Assembly (NCBI GenBank): GCA_902792895.1
Contig: CADBBK010000025.1
Location: 1 to 64,000, forward strand
Reading direction: 5' to 3'
DNA: 64,000 bases
DNA from: an uncultured Bacteroidales bacterium
GTDB taxonomy: Bacteria > Bacteroidota > Bacteroidia > Bacteroidales > Muribaculaceae
Shown here: positions 32,392 to 40,466 of the stretch, piece after piece
Layout: each line of letters opens with the position of its first letter
Numbering within the stretch: position 1 is the stretch's first letter
Notes under the pieces: generated by a model
Seen by the model: only the letters and a program-made list of their open reading frames with translations
Told to the model about the DNA's origin: nothing
The model's database searches: none
Program-made: the position numbers and the translations under genes

Positions 32392-33393
32392 TTATGCCGC
32401 ATTCAGTTGCCACCACTTGCGGATGGCCAGCTTGAACTTTTTGTTCAGGCTAGAGAAACGATGGTCGACCCAGTCCCGTGTGCGGCCGAGCTCCCGGGCT
32501 AACGCAGTGGGGGCGGTGTTGTTAATGAAGCGCTCGCACCATAGTCTGCAGTCTTCCTGGCTCCATTTCAGTTCCAGGACGAAGCTCTTCAGGAAAGCGG
32601 CAACCCTGGCGCTGATGTCGCTAATCTCGAGGTTGGTGCCCAGCACGTCACCGAAGATGTAAGCATAGGCCGACGGTGCATCGCTGGTGCTGCTGCCCAG
32701 GACTTCATCCAGTGTGACGATTCGGGCTGCAGCAGCTGCAGACTTGTCATGGAGCACAAAGTCCCTGAAAGGATGGTTCTCGCGTAACAACGCCATCTTG
32801 AGGCTGTGTTCGGCAGCTTTACGGATGCTGTCAAACTCAGGCTTGTCCATCTCCATCAGTTTCATGGCCTCTTGCTCGCTGAGACGGTCGACGTACAACG
32901 CTGTCAGCAGTCGATGGTCTTGAGTGTCAGAGATCAGGTCGTCGATGACACGTTCACAAACACCTGTGGACTGTGAAAGCAGCGTCAACCGCGTGTTGGC
33001 AGCATTGCGACCGATCACGCGCGGGATAAGACCTTCAATCTTAAGTCTTGCGACGACGGCATTCAGGCCTACTTTATAGAGCCAGCCTTCGAAAGACCCA
33101 GTGTAGTTATAAGAGTCCAAAGGCTTGAAAGTGCCCTCGTCCCAAATGGTTTCATAGAGGAAGGTGCTACAATCCTCAGGCGTGAGTTTATAGTTATAAA
33201 GTGAGTAGACTTTGTCGATGATGGCGTCGCGCACATGAGAGATATCACATGGTTCTCCATCATAGAGGAATTTCTTCGACAGCTTGCGGCAATAGAAGAA
33301 ACAGTAGCAGAAGTCCGGGTTGCTAATCAGCAGTCGGATGATATCGGTGGCCGGTTTGGAGAAACCGCGCCCATGTAATTGGCTGTAAGTCAT
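32392..33393 (-). CDS. sigma-70-family-like regulator with extra C-terminal helix-turn-helix
   Basis: The 333-aa protein looks like an unusual ECF-type sigma factor. Residues about 70-125 resemble region 2 (ETIWDEGTFKPLDSYNYTGSFEGWLYKVGLNAVVARLKIEG, like the FRxWLxxIAxN motif). Residues about 155-205 resemble region 4 (HRLLTALYVDRLSEQEAMKLMEMDKPEFDSIRKAAEHSLKMAL). A further 120 residues end in another helix-turn-helix (APTALARELGRTRDWVDHRFSSLNKKFKLAIRKWW). ECF sigmas are normally near 180 aa, so the C-terminal half is extra. A -7 box TACTTTTG lies at 33503-33510 and a terminator at its end. No anti-sigma or FecR-like partner is adjacent. The three-gene cassette follows downstream. Confidence 0.6.
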   Translation of the reverse strand: MTYSQLHGRGFSKPATDIIRLLISNPDFCYCFFYCRKLSKKFLYDGEPCDISHVRDAIIDKVYSLYNYKLTPEDCSTFLYETIWDEGTFKPLDSYNYTGSFEGWLYKVGLNAVVARLKIEGLIPRVIGRNAANTRLTLLSQSTGVCERVIDDLISDTQDHRLLTALYVDRLSEQEAMKLMEMDKPEFDSIRKAAEHSLKMALLRENHPFRDFVLHDKSAAAAARIVTLDEVLGSSTSDAPSAYAYIFGDVLGTNLEISDISARVAAFLKSFVLELKWSQEDCRLWCERFINNTAPTALARELGRTRDWVDHRFSSLNKKFKLAIRKWWQLNAA

Positions 33394-33699
33394 TTGGTTT
33401 TGATATTAGAGGGGCCGAAGCCCGAGTTAGTAAAAAACTTTTATTCAAAAATCCATGGAGCACATTCCGTTTCCTGGCATAATGGACAGCTCTACATTTA
33501 ATCAAAAGTATCTGCTAAAGTTAATTTCTTCATATTTTTATGAATCTGACTAATAATAATCAGTTCATGTGAATTGTATTATAGTTTTTAATGGGTTGAT
33601 AAATGCTTGCTTACTCGTGGGGGGATGTTTTTTTGTTTGAAAAAATTAAATGTTTAGTTTTGATGAATTAATACTATTTTTCGCAGCAATCGATTTTAC

Positions 33700-33822
33700 T
33701 CAGGGCATCACGCCCTCAAAGACAAGGCCCTCCTTGAAGTGCACGCCGAGCGCATCGATTCGGTCTCGCCCTGTGAGGGCGACACGCGGTAGTTTCAGGT
33801 TATGTCTTTCTTTAATCGTCAT
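33700..33822 (-). CDS. possible 40-aa small protein or gene fragment
   Basis: An ATG at 33822 opens MTIKERHNLKLPRVALTGRD, then RIDALGVHFKEGLVFEGVMP, stopping at 33700. Codon use and GC content match real genes of this genome, while the DNA on both sides is AT-rich. A -7 box with upstream CTTG points at it from 33993-34024. It may be a small gene or the end of a lost one. The opposite-strand 85-codon frame here looks spurious. Confidence 0.35.
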   Translation of the reverse strand: MTIKERHNLKLPRVALTGRDRIDALGVHFKEGLVFEGVMP

Positions 33823-34192
33823 AGTTAATTATTTCATCTGGGGCACATCATTTAATCAACCAGGAAAGTATCTTGAAATAATCGTTGGGGCACGCCGTGC
33901 GCCGTGAAATTATGTTTTCAAGTCAATGACCTTTTCCCTGTCCTGTGATGGTTAGTTCAATGCCGCTTGCGTATTTTTTCCTTATTTTGCCGCAAATGTA
34001 ATAAATAAAAATCTTCCGTGCAAGAAATTCCTGCAGTTTTTGCACAATAAAATGAAATTTCCTTAAAAACCGTAGCTTATGGATTTTCACCCCATCCTTG
34101 TCTTGCCGATGTCGCCGTCCAATGTCCATCGCATTTGTGGCAACACTTTTTTAACTTGTTGCAATTGTTGGGGTTGTTTAAGAAAAATTTAT

Positions 34193-34200
34193 TATCTTTG
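34193..34200 (+). promoter_or_regulatory. -7 box of the frd operon promoter
   Basis: TATCTTTG, 63 bp upstream of the frdC start codon. Confidence 0.6.
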
Positions 34201-34262
34201 CAGGATAATTGTACATAATAGTAAACAATCACTCAATTAATAACTAAAAAATCAACAATTTT

Positions 34263-34861
34263 ATGTGGTTAACTAATTCATCTGTAGGACGCAAGGTGGT
34301 GATGTCGGTAACCGGCCTCTTCCTTGTCCTAACGCCATCTGTGAATTCCTCGGTGCCAACTGGTATGCCGTTGCCGGTACGCTTGTGCTGGCTGGCGGCT
34401 TCGCGATTCACATCATTTTCGCTTTCTGGCTCACCTTCCAGAACCGCAAGGCTCGCGGTAATAACCGCTATGCTGTGACCACCAAGCCCAAGGACGTTGA
34501 GTGGGCTTCTCAGAACATGCTCGTTCTGGGTATTATCGTGTTAGGTGTTATGGTTCTCCACCTCACGCAGTTCTGGGCCAAGATGCAGTTGCCCGAGCTC
34601 ATGGGTGAGCATGTCTTGAGAGGCCAGGATTACCTCAAGGCTACCTTTAGCCAGCTGTGGGTACTCCCCGTTTACCTGATTTGGTTTGCTGCCCTGTGGT
34701 TCCATATCAGCCACGGTTTCTGGAGCGCTTTCCAGACCCTGGGTACCGCCAACGACAATTGGATTCCCCGCTGGCAGTGCATCTCCAAGTGGTGGGCCAG
34801 CATCGTGTTTATCCTGTTTGCTGTAGAGGCTTGCTACTTCACTTGGTTCTTTGCCCTCTAA
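34263..34861 (+). pseudogene. frdC: fumarate reductase/succinate dehydrogenase cytochrome b subunit, internal deletion and frameshift
   Basis: The ATG at 34263 opens MWLTNSSVGRKVVMSVTGLF then LVL, the normal beginning of a Bacteroidota FrdC. After 34331 this frame turns into nonsense and stops at 34476. A second frame, from AAC at 34331, continues as genuine FrdC (NAICEFLGANWYAVAGTLVL.., FWLTFQNRKARGNNRYAV.., NMLVLGIIVLGVMVLHLTQFWAKMQLPELMG..) to the stop at 34859. About 19-20 residues are missing between the two parts, the end of helix 1 that in this family normally holds a heme-ligand His. The deletion length must be 1 modulo 3. frdA and frdB downstream are intact. An assembly or sequencing artefact is possible. 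Confidence 0.85.
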
Positions 34862-34898
34862 TCGCTGAGTATTAACCCTTTTAAATTCATTACACAAA

Positions 34899-36899
34899 AT
34901 GGAAGAAACTAAAATGAACGCTCAGCCCATCGATTCCAAGATTCCCGAGGGACCCATCGCTGAGAAGTGGACCAACTATAAGGCTCATCAGAAACTCGTC
35001 AACCCCGCCAACAAGCGTCGTCTCGACATCATCGTCGTGGGTACCGGTCTGGCTGGTGCGTCGGCAGCTGCCACGCTGGGCGAGATGGGCTTTAACGTGC
35101 TGAACTTCTGCATCCAGGATTCGCCCCGCCGCGCTCACTCGATCGCTGCACAGGGTGGTATCAACGCAGCTAAGAACTACCAGAACGACGGTGACTCGGT
35201 TTACCGCTTGTTCTACGACACCGTCAAGGGTGGTGACTACCGTGCCCGCGAGGCCAACGTGTATCGCCTGGCTGAGGTGTCCAACAATATCATCGACCAG
35301 TGCGTGGCACAGGGTGTTCCCTTCGCCCGCGAGTATGGCGGCCTGCTGGCCAACCGCTCGTTTGGTGGCGCTCAGGTGAGCCGCACGTTCTACGCCAAGG
35401 GTCAGACCGGTCAGCAGCTGCTGCTCGGTGCCTACTCGAGCCTCAACCGCATGATCCATGCCGGCAAGGTGAAGAGCTACAACCGCTATGAGATGCACGA
35501 CGTGGTCATCATCGACGGCCGTGCCCGCGGTATCATCGCCAAGAACCTGGTGACCGGCAAGCTCGAGCGCTTTGCCGCCCACGCCGTGGTTATCGCCACC
35601 GGTGGTTATGGCAACACCTACTTCCTGAGCACCAACGCCATGGGCTGTAACTGCTCGGCCGCCATGGCTTGCTACCGCCACGGTGCTTATTTCGCTAACC
35701 CCGCCTACGTGCAGATTCACCCCACCTGCATCCCCGTGCACGGTGACAAGCAGTCCAAGCTGACGCTGATGAGTGAGTCGCTGCGTAACGACGGCCGCAT
35801 CTGGGTGCCCAAGAACATCGAGGACGCCAAGAAGCTGCAGGCCGGCCAGATCAAGGGCAGCGACATCCCCGAGGAGGAGCGCGACTACTACCTGGAGCGC
35901 CGTTACCCGGCCTTCGGTAACCTCGTGCCCCGTGACGTGGCCAGCCGCGCCGCCAAGGAGCGCTGCGACAAGGGCTTCGGTGTAAACAACACCGGCAAGG
36001 CCGTGTTCCTCGACTTCAGTGAGGCCATCAACCGCCTGGGCATCGACGTGATTCGCCAGCGTTACGGCAACCTGTTCGACATGTATGAGGAGATCACCGA
36101 CGTCAATCCCGGCGAGCTCGCCAACGAGATCAACGGCGTGAAGTACTACAACCCCATGATGATTTATCCCGCCATCCACTACACGATGGGCGGTATCTGG
36201 GTTGACTACGAGCTGCAGACCAGCATCAAGGGTCTGTTCGCCATCGGTGAGTGCAACTTCAGTGACCACGGTGCTAACCGCCTGGGTGCTTCGGCGCTGA
36301 TGCAGGGCTTGGCCGACGGTTACTTCGTGCTGCCTTACACCATCCAGAACTACCTGAGCGACCAGATCACCGTGCCTCACTTCTCGACCGACACGCCCGA
36401 GTTTGACGCTGCCGAGAAGCGCGTTCAGGCCAACCTCGACCACCTCATGGGCATCCAGGGCAAGCGCTCTGTCGACAGCATCCACAAGGAGTTGGGTAAC
36501 GTGATGTGGGACTATGTGGGCATGGCCCGCACCAAGGAGAGCCTCGAGACCGCGTTGAAGAAGCTCAAAGAGCTGCGCAAGGAGTTCGAGACCAACCTCT
36601 TCATCCCCGGCACCCAAGAGGGCATGAACATCGAGTTGGACAAGGCCTTCCGCCTGCGTGACTTCATCACCATGGGCGAGTTGATTGCCTATGACGCATT
36701 GAACCGCCACGAGAGCTGCGGCGGCCACTTCCGCGAGGAGCATCAGACCGAGGAAGGCGAGGCCAAGCGCGACGACGAGAACTTCTTCTATGTTGCCTGC
36801 TGGAAGTACAACGGCGACGACGAGACCGCTCCCACGCTCATCAAGGAGCCGCTACACTACGAGGCCATCAAGGTCCAGACGCGTAACTATAAGTCATAA
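34899..36899 (+). CDS. frdA: fumarate reductase / succinate dehydrogenase flavoprotein subunit
   Basis: The 666-aa protein has an FAD-binding [17 protein letters not shown] (about 48-64), the [16 protein letters not shown] segment with the His that carries covalent FAD, and catalytic-site motifs [20 protein letters not shown] and [12 protein letters not shown]. The C-terminal region ends with the [15 protein letters not shown] motif. It reduces fumarate to succinate in anaerobic respiration of Bacteroidales. Gene order frdC-frdA-frdB, with short gaps, marks the standard operon; the damaged frdC upstream should provide the membrane anchor. Confidence 0.96.
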   Translation: MEETKMNAQPIDSKIPEGPIAEKWTNYKAHQKLVNPANKRRLDIIVVGTGLAGASAAATLGEMGFNVLNFCIQDSPRRAHSIAAQGGINAAKNYQNDGDSVYRLFYDTVKGGDYRAREANVYRLAEVSNNIIDQCVAQGVPFAREYGGLLANRSFGGAQVSRTFYAKGQTGQQLLLGAYSSLNRMIHAGKVKSYNRYEMHDVVIIDGRARGIIAKNLVTGKLERFAAHAVVIATGGYGNTYFLSTNAMGCNCSAAMACYRHGAYFANPAYVQIHPTCIPVHGDKQSKLTLMSESLRNDGRIWVPKNIEDAKKLQAGQIKGSDIPEEERDYYLERRYPAFGNLVPRDVASRAAKERCDKGFGVNNTGKAVFLDFSEAINRLGIDVIRQRYGNLFDMYEEITDVNPGELANEINGVKYYNPMMIYPAIHYTMGGIWVDYELQTSIKGLFAIGECNFSDHGANRLGASALMQGLADGYFVLPYTIQNYLSDQITVPHFSTDTPEFDAAEKRVQANLDHLMGIQGKRSVDSIHKELGNVMWDYVGMARTKESLETALKKLKELRKEFETNLFIPGTQEGMNIELDKAFRLRDFITMGELIAYDALNRHESCGGHFREEHQTEEGEAKRDDENFFYVACWKYNGDDETAPTLIKEPLHYEAIKVQTRNYKS

Positions 36900-36931
36900 T
36901 CAACCACCCTTTAAAAAATTCATCGAATACA

Positions 36932-37687
36932 ATGGATACAAGTATAAGCTTCAAACTTAAGGTTTGGCGTCAGCAGGACGCTCATTCCGAGGGCCGTTTT
37001 GAGACCTACGAGATGCGCGACATCCCCACCGATACCTCCTTCCTCGAGATGATGGACATCCTCAACGAGCAGCTCATCGAGAAGGGCGAGGAGCCTGTGA
37101 CCTTCGACCACGACTGCCGCGAGGGCATCTGCGGCATGTGCTCGCTCTATGTCAACGGACATCCCCACGGCCCCGCCACGGGTGCTACCACTTGCCAGCT
37201 CTATATGCGCCGCTTCCACGACGGTGACACCATCACCGTTGAGCCCTGGCGCTCCGCTGCTTTCCCCGTGATCAAGGACTTGATGGTCAACCGCAACGCC
37301 TTTGACCAGATCCAGCAGGCCGGTGGCTACGTCAGCTTCCAGACCGGTGGTGCACAGGATGCCAACGCCATCCCCATCAGCAAGGAAGCCGCCGACGAGG
37401 CCATGGACAGCGCTACCTGCATTGGCTGCGGTGCCTGTGTCGCTGCTTGCAAGAACGGTTCGGCCATGCTGTTCCTCAGCGCCAAGGTCAGCCAGTTCGC
37501 ACTCCTGCCCCAGGGCCGTGCCGAGGCCAAGCGCCGCGTCAAGGCCATGCTCGCCAAGATGGACGAGCTCGGTTTCGGTAACTGCACCAACACCGGTGCC
37601 TGTGCCGCCGAGTGCCCCAAGAACATCAAGCTGAGCAACATCGCACGCCTCAACCGCGAGTTCGTGTGCGCCAAGTGCAAGGATTAA
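36932..37687 (+). CDS. frdB: fumarate reductase / succinate dehydrogenase iron-sulfur subunit
   Basis: The 251-aa protein carries the N-terminal [2Fe-2S] domain with [15 protein letters not shown] (about 65-79) and a further Cys in ATTCQLY. Its C-terminal [4Fe-4S]/[3Fe-4S] domain has [14 protein letters not shown] and [15 protein letters not shown]. It transfers electrons from the menaquinol site of the membrane subunit to FrdA. It starts 32 bp after frdA and is followed by a good terminator. Confidence 0.96.
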   Translation: MDTSISFKLKVWRQQDAHSEGRFETYEMRDIPTDTSFLEMMDILNEQLIEKGEEPVTFDHDCREGICGMCSLYVNGHPHGPATGATTCQLYMRRFHDGDTITVEPWRSAAFPVIKDLMVNRNAFDQIQQAGGYVSFQTGGAQDANAIPISKEAADEAMDSATCIGCGACVAACKNGSAMLFLSAKVSQFALLPQGRAEAKRRVKAMLAKMDELGFGNCTNTGACAAECPKNIKLSNIARLNREFVCAKCKD

Positions 37688-37720
37688 TTAGCTATTAGCT
37701 TCTAGCTATTAGCTGTTAGC
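37688..37720 (+). repeat. short TAGCTATTAGCT tandem repeat
   Basis: TTAGCTATTAGCTTCTAGCT then ATTAGCTGTTAGC, of the same type as 19144-19190, between frdB and its terminator. Confidence 0.4.
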
Positions 37721-37747
37721 AACGAGTTTTTTCTAACCCTCCCATAG

Positions 37748-37791
37748 CATGCCGCAAGGTCCACCATGACCCTGCGGCATGTCGTTTTTTT
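37748..37791 (+). terminator. rho-independent terminator of the frd operon
   Basis: CATGCCGCA (37748-37756) pairs with TGCGGCATG (37773-37781), then CGTTTTTTT. Confidence 0.85.
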
Positions 37792-37847
37792 GCCATGTCA
37801 AAGATGAAAAAAATGTGAGAAAAGAGTGATTTTCTGAATAACGGCAC

Positions 37848-37855
37848 TAAATTTG
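37848..37855 (+). promoter_or_regulatory. -7 box of the first GYF/CD225 gene
   Basis: TAAATTTG, 36 bp upstream of the ATG at 37892. Confidence 0.5.
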
Positions 37856-37891
37856 CGGGAGATTAGTGAAATCAGTTTAAATCATTGAACT

Positions 37892-38479
37892 ATGAAATAT
37901 TTCATTGTTGAGAATGGCCAGCAGGCCGGACCATTTGAGCCTGATGAATTATTGCTGCACGGCTTGACGCCCAGCTCGCTCGTGTGGTGCCAGGGCATGG
38001 CCGATTGGACCGTGGCCAGCCAGGTGCCCGAACTGATGGCGCTGCTCGACAGGCAGCGTTTCGCTCCTGGCGACACTGGCACGCAGATGATGCCCCAGAA
38101 CAGCACCACTCGCCAGCCCTATGCCCAGCCTCAGTACTATCCCGACAACACGGTCTATCCTCAAGGGGTGTTGACTAAGACATGGTACACCGAGAGCCTG
38201 ATTGTCACTATCCTGGCGGCATTGTGCTGCTGCAACCCCATTGGTCTGTTGACAGGCATCTATGCAATCGTCAAGGCTAATGGTGCCAAGAAAAAGGCGA
38301 TGGCCGGTGATTACACAGGCTCGACAAGCGATGCCGACACGGCCAAAGTGTGGGTAATTATCACCGCAGTCATCATTGTGGCTTGGATTCTCTTCCTGTT
38401 TTTTAAGATTTTTTTTAATCCAGGTTTCCTGCAACAAATCCAAGAGGGTGCTGTGGGCTCCCTTTACAGTGAGGGATAA
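37892..38479 (+). CDS. GYF-domain and CD225/dispanin membrane protein (copy 1)
   Basis: The 195-aa protein has an N-terminal GYF_2 domain (about 1-50; KYFIVENGQQAGPFEPDELLLHGL.., VWCQGMADWTVASQVPEL), a Pro/Gln-rich linker (55-95), and a CD225-like module with two membrane helices (TESLIVTILAALCCCNPIGLLTGIYAI and VWVIITAVIIVAWILFLFF). GYF_2 domains bind proline-rich peptides. The linker of the protein is itself proline-rich, so self- or pair-binding is thinkable. A similar gene follows at 38641, an old tandem duplication. The role is unknown. Confidence 0.85.
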   Translation: MKYFIVENGQQAGPFEPDELLLHGLTPSSLVWCQGMADWTVASQVPELMALLDRQRFAPGDTGTQMMPQNSTTRQPYAQPQYYPDNTVYPQGVLTKTWYTESLIVTILAALCCCNPIGLLTGIYAIVKANGAKKKAMAGDYTGSTSDADTAKVWVIITAVIIVAWILFLFFKIFFNPGFLQQIQEGAVGSLYSEG

Positions 38480-38495
38480 AGAACGAGACACAGAT

Positions 38496-38533
38496 TTCAT
38501 GCTGCAACGGCGATACTGCCGTTGCAGCATGAA
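38496..38533 (+). terminator. 16-bp perfect hairpin between the GYF/CD225 pair
   Basis: TTCATGCTGCAACGGC (38496-38511) and GCCGTTGCAGCATGAA (38518-38533) pair fully around a 6-nt loop, 16 bp past the stop. The downstream T content is weak. It probably ends copy 1 transcription. Confidence 0.65.
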
Positions 38534-38600
38534 CTTTATAGTGCAAGCCACTGGATGACGAAAAAATGATGCAAATGCGTTGATATTGCAAAAAATGTAT

Positions 38601-38608
38601 TATATTTG
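38601..38608 (+). promoter_or_regulatory. -7 box of the second GYF/CD225 gene
   Basis: TATATTTG, 32 bp upstream of ATG 38641, with GTTG 18 bp before it. Each copy thus has its own promoter. Confidence 0.55.
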
Positions 38609-38640
38609 CGACAGTTAAGTTTAAAAAATACGTTGGAGCT

Positions 38641-39297
38641 ATGAAATACTATATTGCAGAAAATGGCCAGCCCGCAGGGCCCTTTGAACCCAATGAACTG
38701 CTGGCGCACGGATTGACTGTCAACTCACTTGTGTGGGGAGAAGGAATGCCCAATTGGACGTCGGCCAGCCAGGTTCCCGAACTGATGGCGTTGCTCTCTG
38801 GAGGAACTGCCGGTGTGAATGTGCAACTTCCCCAAACGCCACCGATGGGTGACACCCAGTTGCCTCAGATGCCGTTGCCTCCTGTGAACAATCCGCAACC
38901 CACCCCTAACCAGCCTTATGGCCAAGGAAACCCGACGCCATTTCCACAGGGAGGTCCTGCAAACGCACCTCAATCCCCGCAGATGGCCCCAAAGACATGG
39001 CTTCTTGAATCCATCTTAGCCACGGTAGCCTGCAGTTTTTGCTGTGGTGTGCCATTGATTGGCCTGATACCTGGCGCCATCGCCATCTTCAATGCCTGGA
39101 GTTCCAAGACCTGCTATGCCAAGGGTGACATCACAGGAGCCAATAAGAAAGCGGCTTCAGCCAAGAAGTGGTTCTTTATCACGCTCCTCGTGGGCGCTGT
39201 CTGTGGAATCTATGGTGGTATCAACCAATTCACGAACAACCCCAATCTGATTCAAGATATTCAGAACGGTAATGTGAGCCCATTCTTCGGCATCTAA
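38641..39297 (+). CDS. GYF-domain and CD225/dispanin membrane protein (copy 2)
   Basis: The 218-aa paralogue of 37892-38479 has the same order: GYF_2 (KYYIAENGQPAGPFEPNELLAHGL.. WTSASQVPELMALL), a longer proline-rich linker (about 60-120, QLPQTPPMGDTQLPQMPLPP), and two membrane helices (LESILATVACSFCCGVPLIGLIPGAIAIF and WFFITLLVGAVCGIYGGI). The GYF parts are highly similar while the linkers differ, so duplication was followed by linker divergence. It has its own promoter and terminator. Function unknown. Confidence 0.85.
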   Translation: MKYYIAENGQPAGPFEPNELLAHGLTVNSLVWGEGMPNWTSASQVPELMALLSGGTAGVNVQLPQTPPMGDTQLPQMPLPPVNNPQPTPNQPYGQGNPTPFPQGGPANAPQSPQMAPKTWLLESILATVACSFCCGVPLIGLIPGAIAIFNAWSSKTCYAKGDITGANKKAASAKKWFFITLLVGAVCGIYGGINQFTNNPNLIQDIQNGNVSPFFGI

Positions 39298-39316
39298 TAG
39301 TCTTCTCCTAAGATTT

Positions 39317-39350
39317 AATATTACCGTGCGTCAGCACGGTAATATTTTTG
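39317..39350 (+). terminator. rho-independent terminator
   Basis: AATATTACCGTGC (39317-39329) pairs with GCACGGTAATATT (39334-39346) around a 4-nt loop, then TTTG. Confidence 0.85.
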
Positions 39351-39364
39351 TGTGTACATGAGAA

Positions 39365-40282
39365 CTATTGCCGGCGTGAAGTGTTGGCATTCACCACGAG
39401 CCAGACGCCGGTGAAGATGAGGGCTGCTGCCACCGCGTGCATCCACTGCGGTGTGGCCAGTCCCATGGCCATGCTGGCAACGACGGCGACAAAGGGCTGC
39501 ACATAGTTATAGACGCTCACCGTGGTGGGCAACAGGCGCCGCTGGGCAAACACCACCAGCAGGAAGGTGAAGAAGGTGGCACCGGCCACGATATAGATGA
39601 TCTCGCAGGCCGTTTTAGCGCTCATCCCCGGCCAGTCAATCTGCATGATGTGGGGTAGGGTGAAGGGCAGGATGAACAGGCTGGCAAAGGTAAATGTCCA
39701 CTTGTTGAACGTGAAAGCGTCATACTTGCGTATCACCCCAGAGTAATGCGTCAGGTAGAAGGCGTAGCCCACCTGGGAGATGAGAATCAGGATGTCACCG
39801 CGAAAGTCCGTCGGCCTGCCGTCGCCCGCCGTGGTGCGGGTGATGAGCAGGATGGCGCCGACAAAGCCCATGATGATGCCCAGCGCCCGCCGCGGCGTGA
39901 TGCGCTCGTGCAGCAGGATGGACGACAGGATGAGTGTGAAGATGGGCATCGTGGTCAACTCGATGGTGGCATTGATGGGCGAGGTGAAACTCAGTCCCAC
40001 GATGTAGCCGCCCTGGGCCAGCGCGAAGCCGAAAAAGCCCGCCCCGGCAATCTTGAGAAAGTCGCGGCGCTCAACGTGCTGCTGCGGCACGATGATTGAG
40101 CCCAGCCAGAAGATGATCGCCGCCCCGATGACACGGAACGCCACCAGCTGCGGCCCCGTGATGCCGCCGCGGGTGAGGACGTCCTTGGAGAACGTCGCCA
40201 TCAGCCCGAACAGCACCATGGCCAGCAGCATCGCCCCATGCGCCCTCAAGTCTTTGTGTTGATTACTATTGTCAGCAGTCAT
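39365..40282 (-). CDS. EamA/DMT-family transporter
   Basis: The 305-aa inner-membrane protein has ten predicted helices in two EamA repeats (AHGAMLLAMVLFGLMATFSKDVL.. for the first, GDILILISQVGYAFYLTHYSGV for the second). This is the drug/metabolite transporter superfamily of exporters. The substrate cannot be told. It ends 15 bp from the terminator of the convergent GYF gene, which may serve both. Upstream is a 19-bp hairpin (40351-40411). Neighbours are metabolic and give no hint. Confidence 0.88.
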   Translation of the reverse strand: MTADNSNQHKDLRAHGAMLLAMVLFGLMATFSKDVLTRGGITGPQLVAFRVIGAAIIFWLGSIIVPQQHVERRDFLKIAGAGFFGFALAQGGYIVGLSFTSPINATIELTTMPIFTLILSSILLHERITPRRALGIIMGFVGAILLITRTTAGDGRPTDFRGDILILISQVGYAFYLTHYSGVIRKYDAFTFNKWTFTFASLFILPFTLPHIMQIDWPGMSAKTACEIIYIVAGATFFTFLLVVFAQRRLLPTTVSVYNYVQPFVAVVASMAMGLATPQWMHAVAAALIFTGVWLVVNANTSRRQ

Positions 40283-40350
40283 GCGGTTTTCAAGCGGTAA
40301 AAGTCCTCACGGCCCCCCAGGGCTGTGAGGTTGTTAAGTATATGAAACAG

Positions 40351-40411
40351 GAAAACAAGAAATACAAGATGTACAATCGATGAAATTGTTTTTCTTGTAT
40401 TTCTTGTTTTC
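40351..40411. repeat. perfect 19-bp inverted repeat
   Basis: GAAAACAAGAAATACAAGA (40351-40369) is exactly complementary to 40393-40411, with a 23-nt loop. It lies between two minus-strand genes and could end transcription of the CoA-transferase gene. A related single arm stands at 26221-26240. Confidence 0.6.
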
Positions 40412-40466
40412 AATTATTCGCTGTGCGGTTCGGCTAAAGCCTGGTAGCTAAAGCCTAAAGCCTCAT

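Larger units (their letters stand above)
33394..34262. other. 869-bp AT-rich gene-poor stretch
   Basis: It holds the sigma-like gene promoter (minus -7 box TACTTTTG, 33510 to 33503), a GC-richer 123-bp island with a possible 40-codon minus-strand frame (33700-33822), a minus -7 box TACATTTG at 34000-33993 with CTTG 20 bp upstream, and the frd promoter (34193-34200). Elsewhere I see no gene; long A/T runs dominate. Confidence 0.5.

Noticed and set aside
33650-33907. 85-codon plus-strand frame
   Set aside because: It lies opposite the better 40-codon frame and is rich in Ser/Arg/Pro like antisense reading; no domain.
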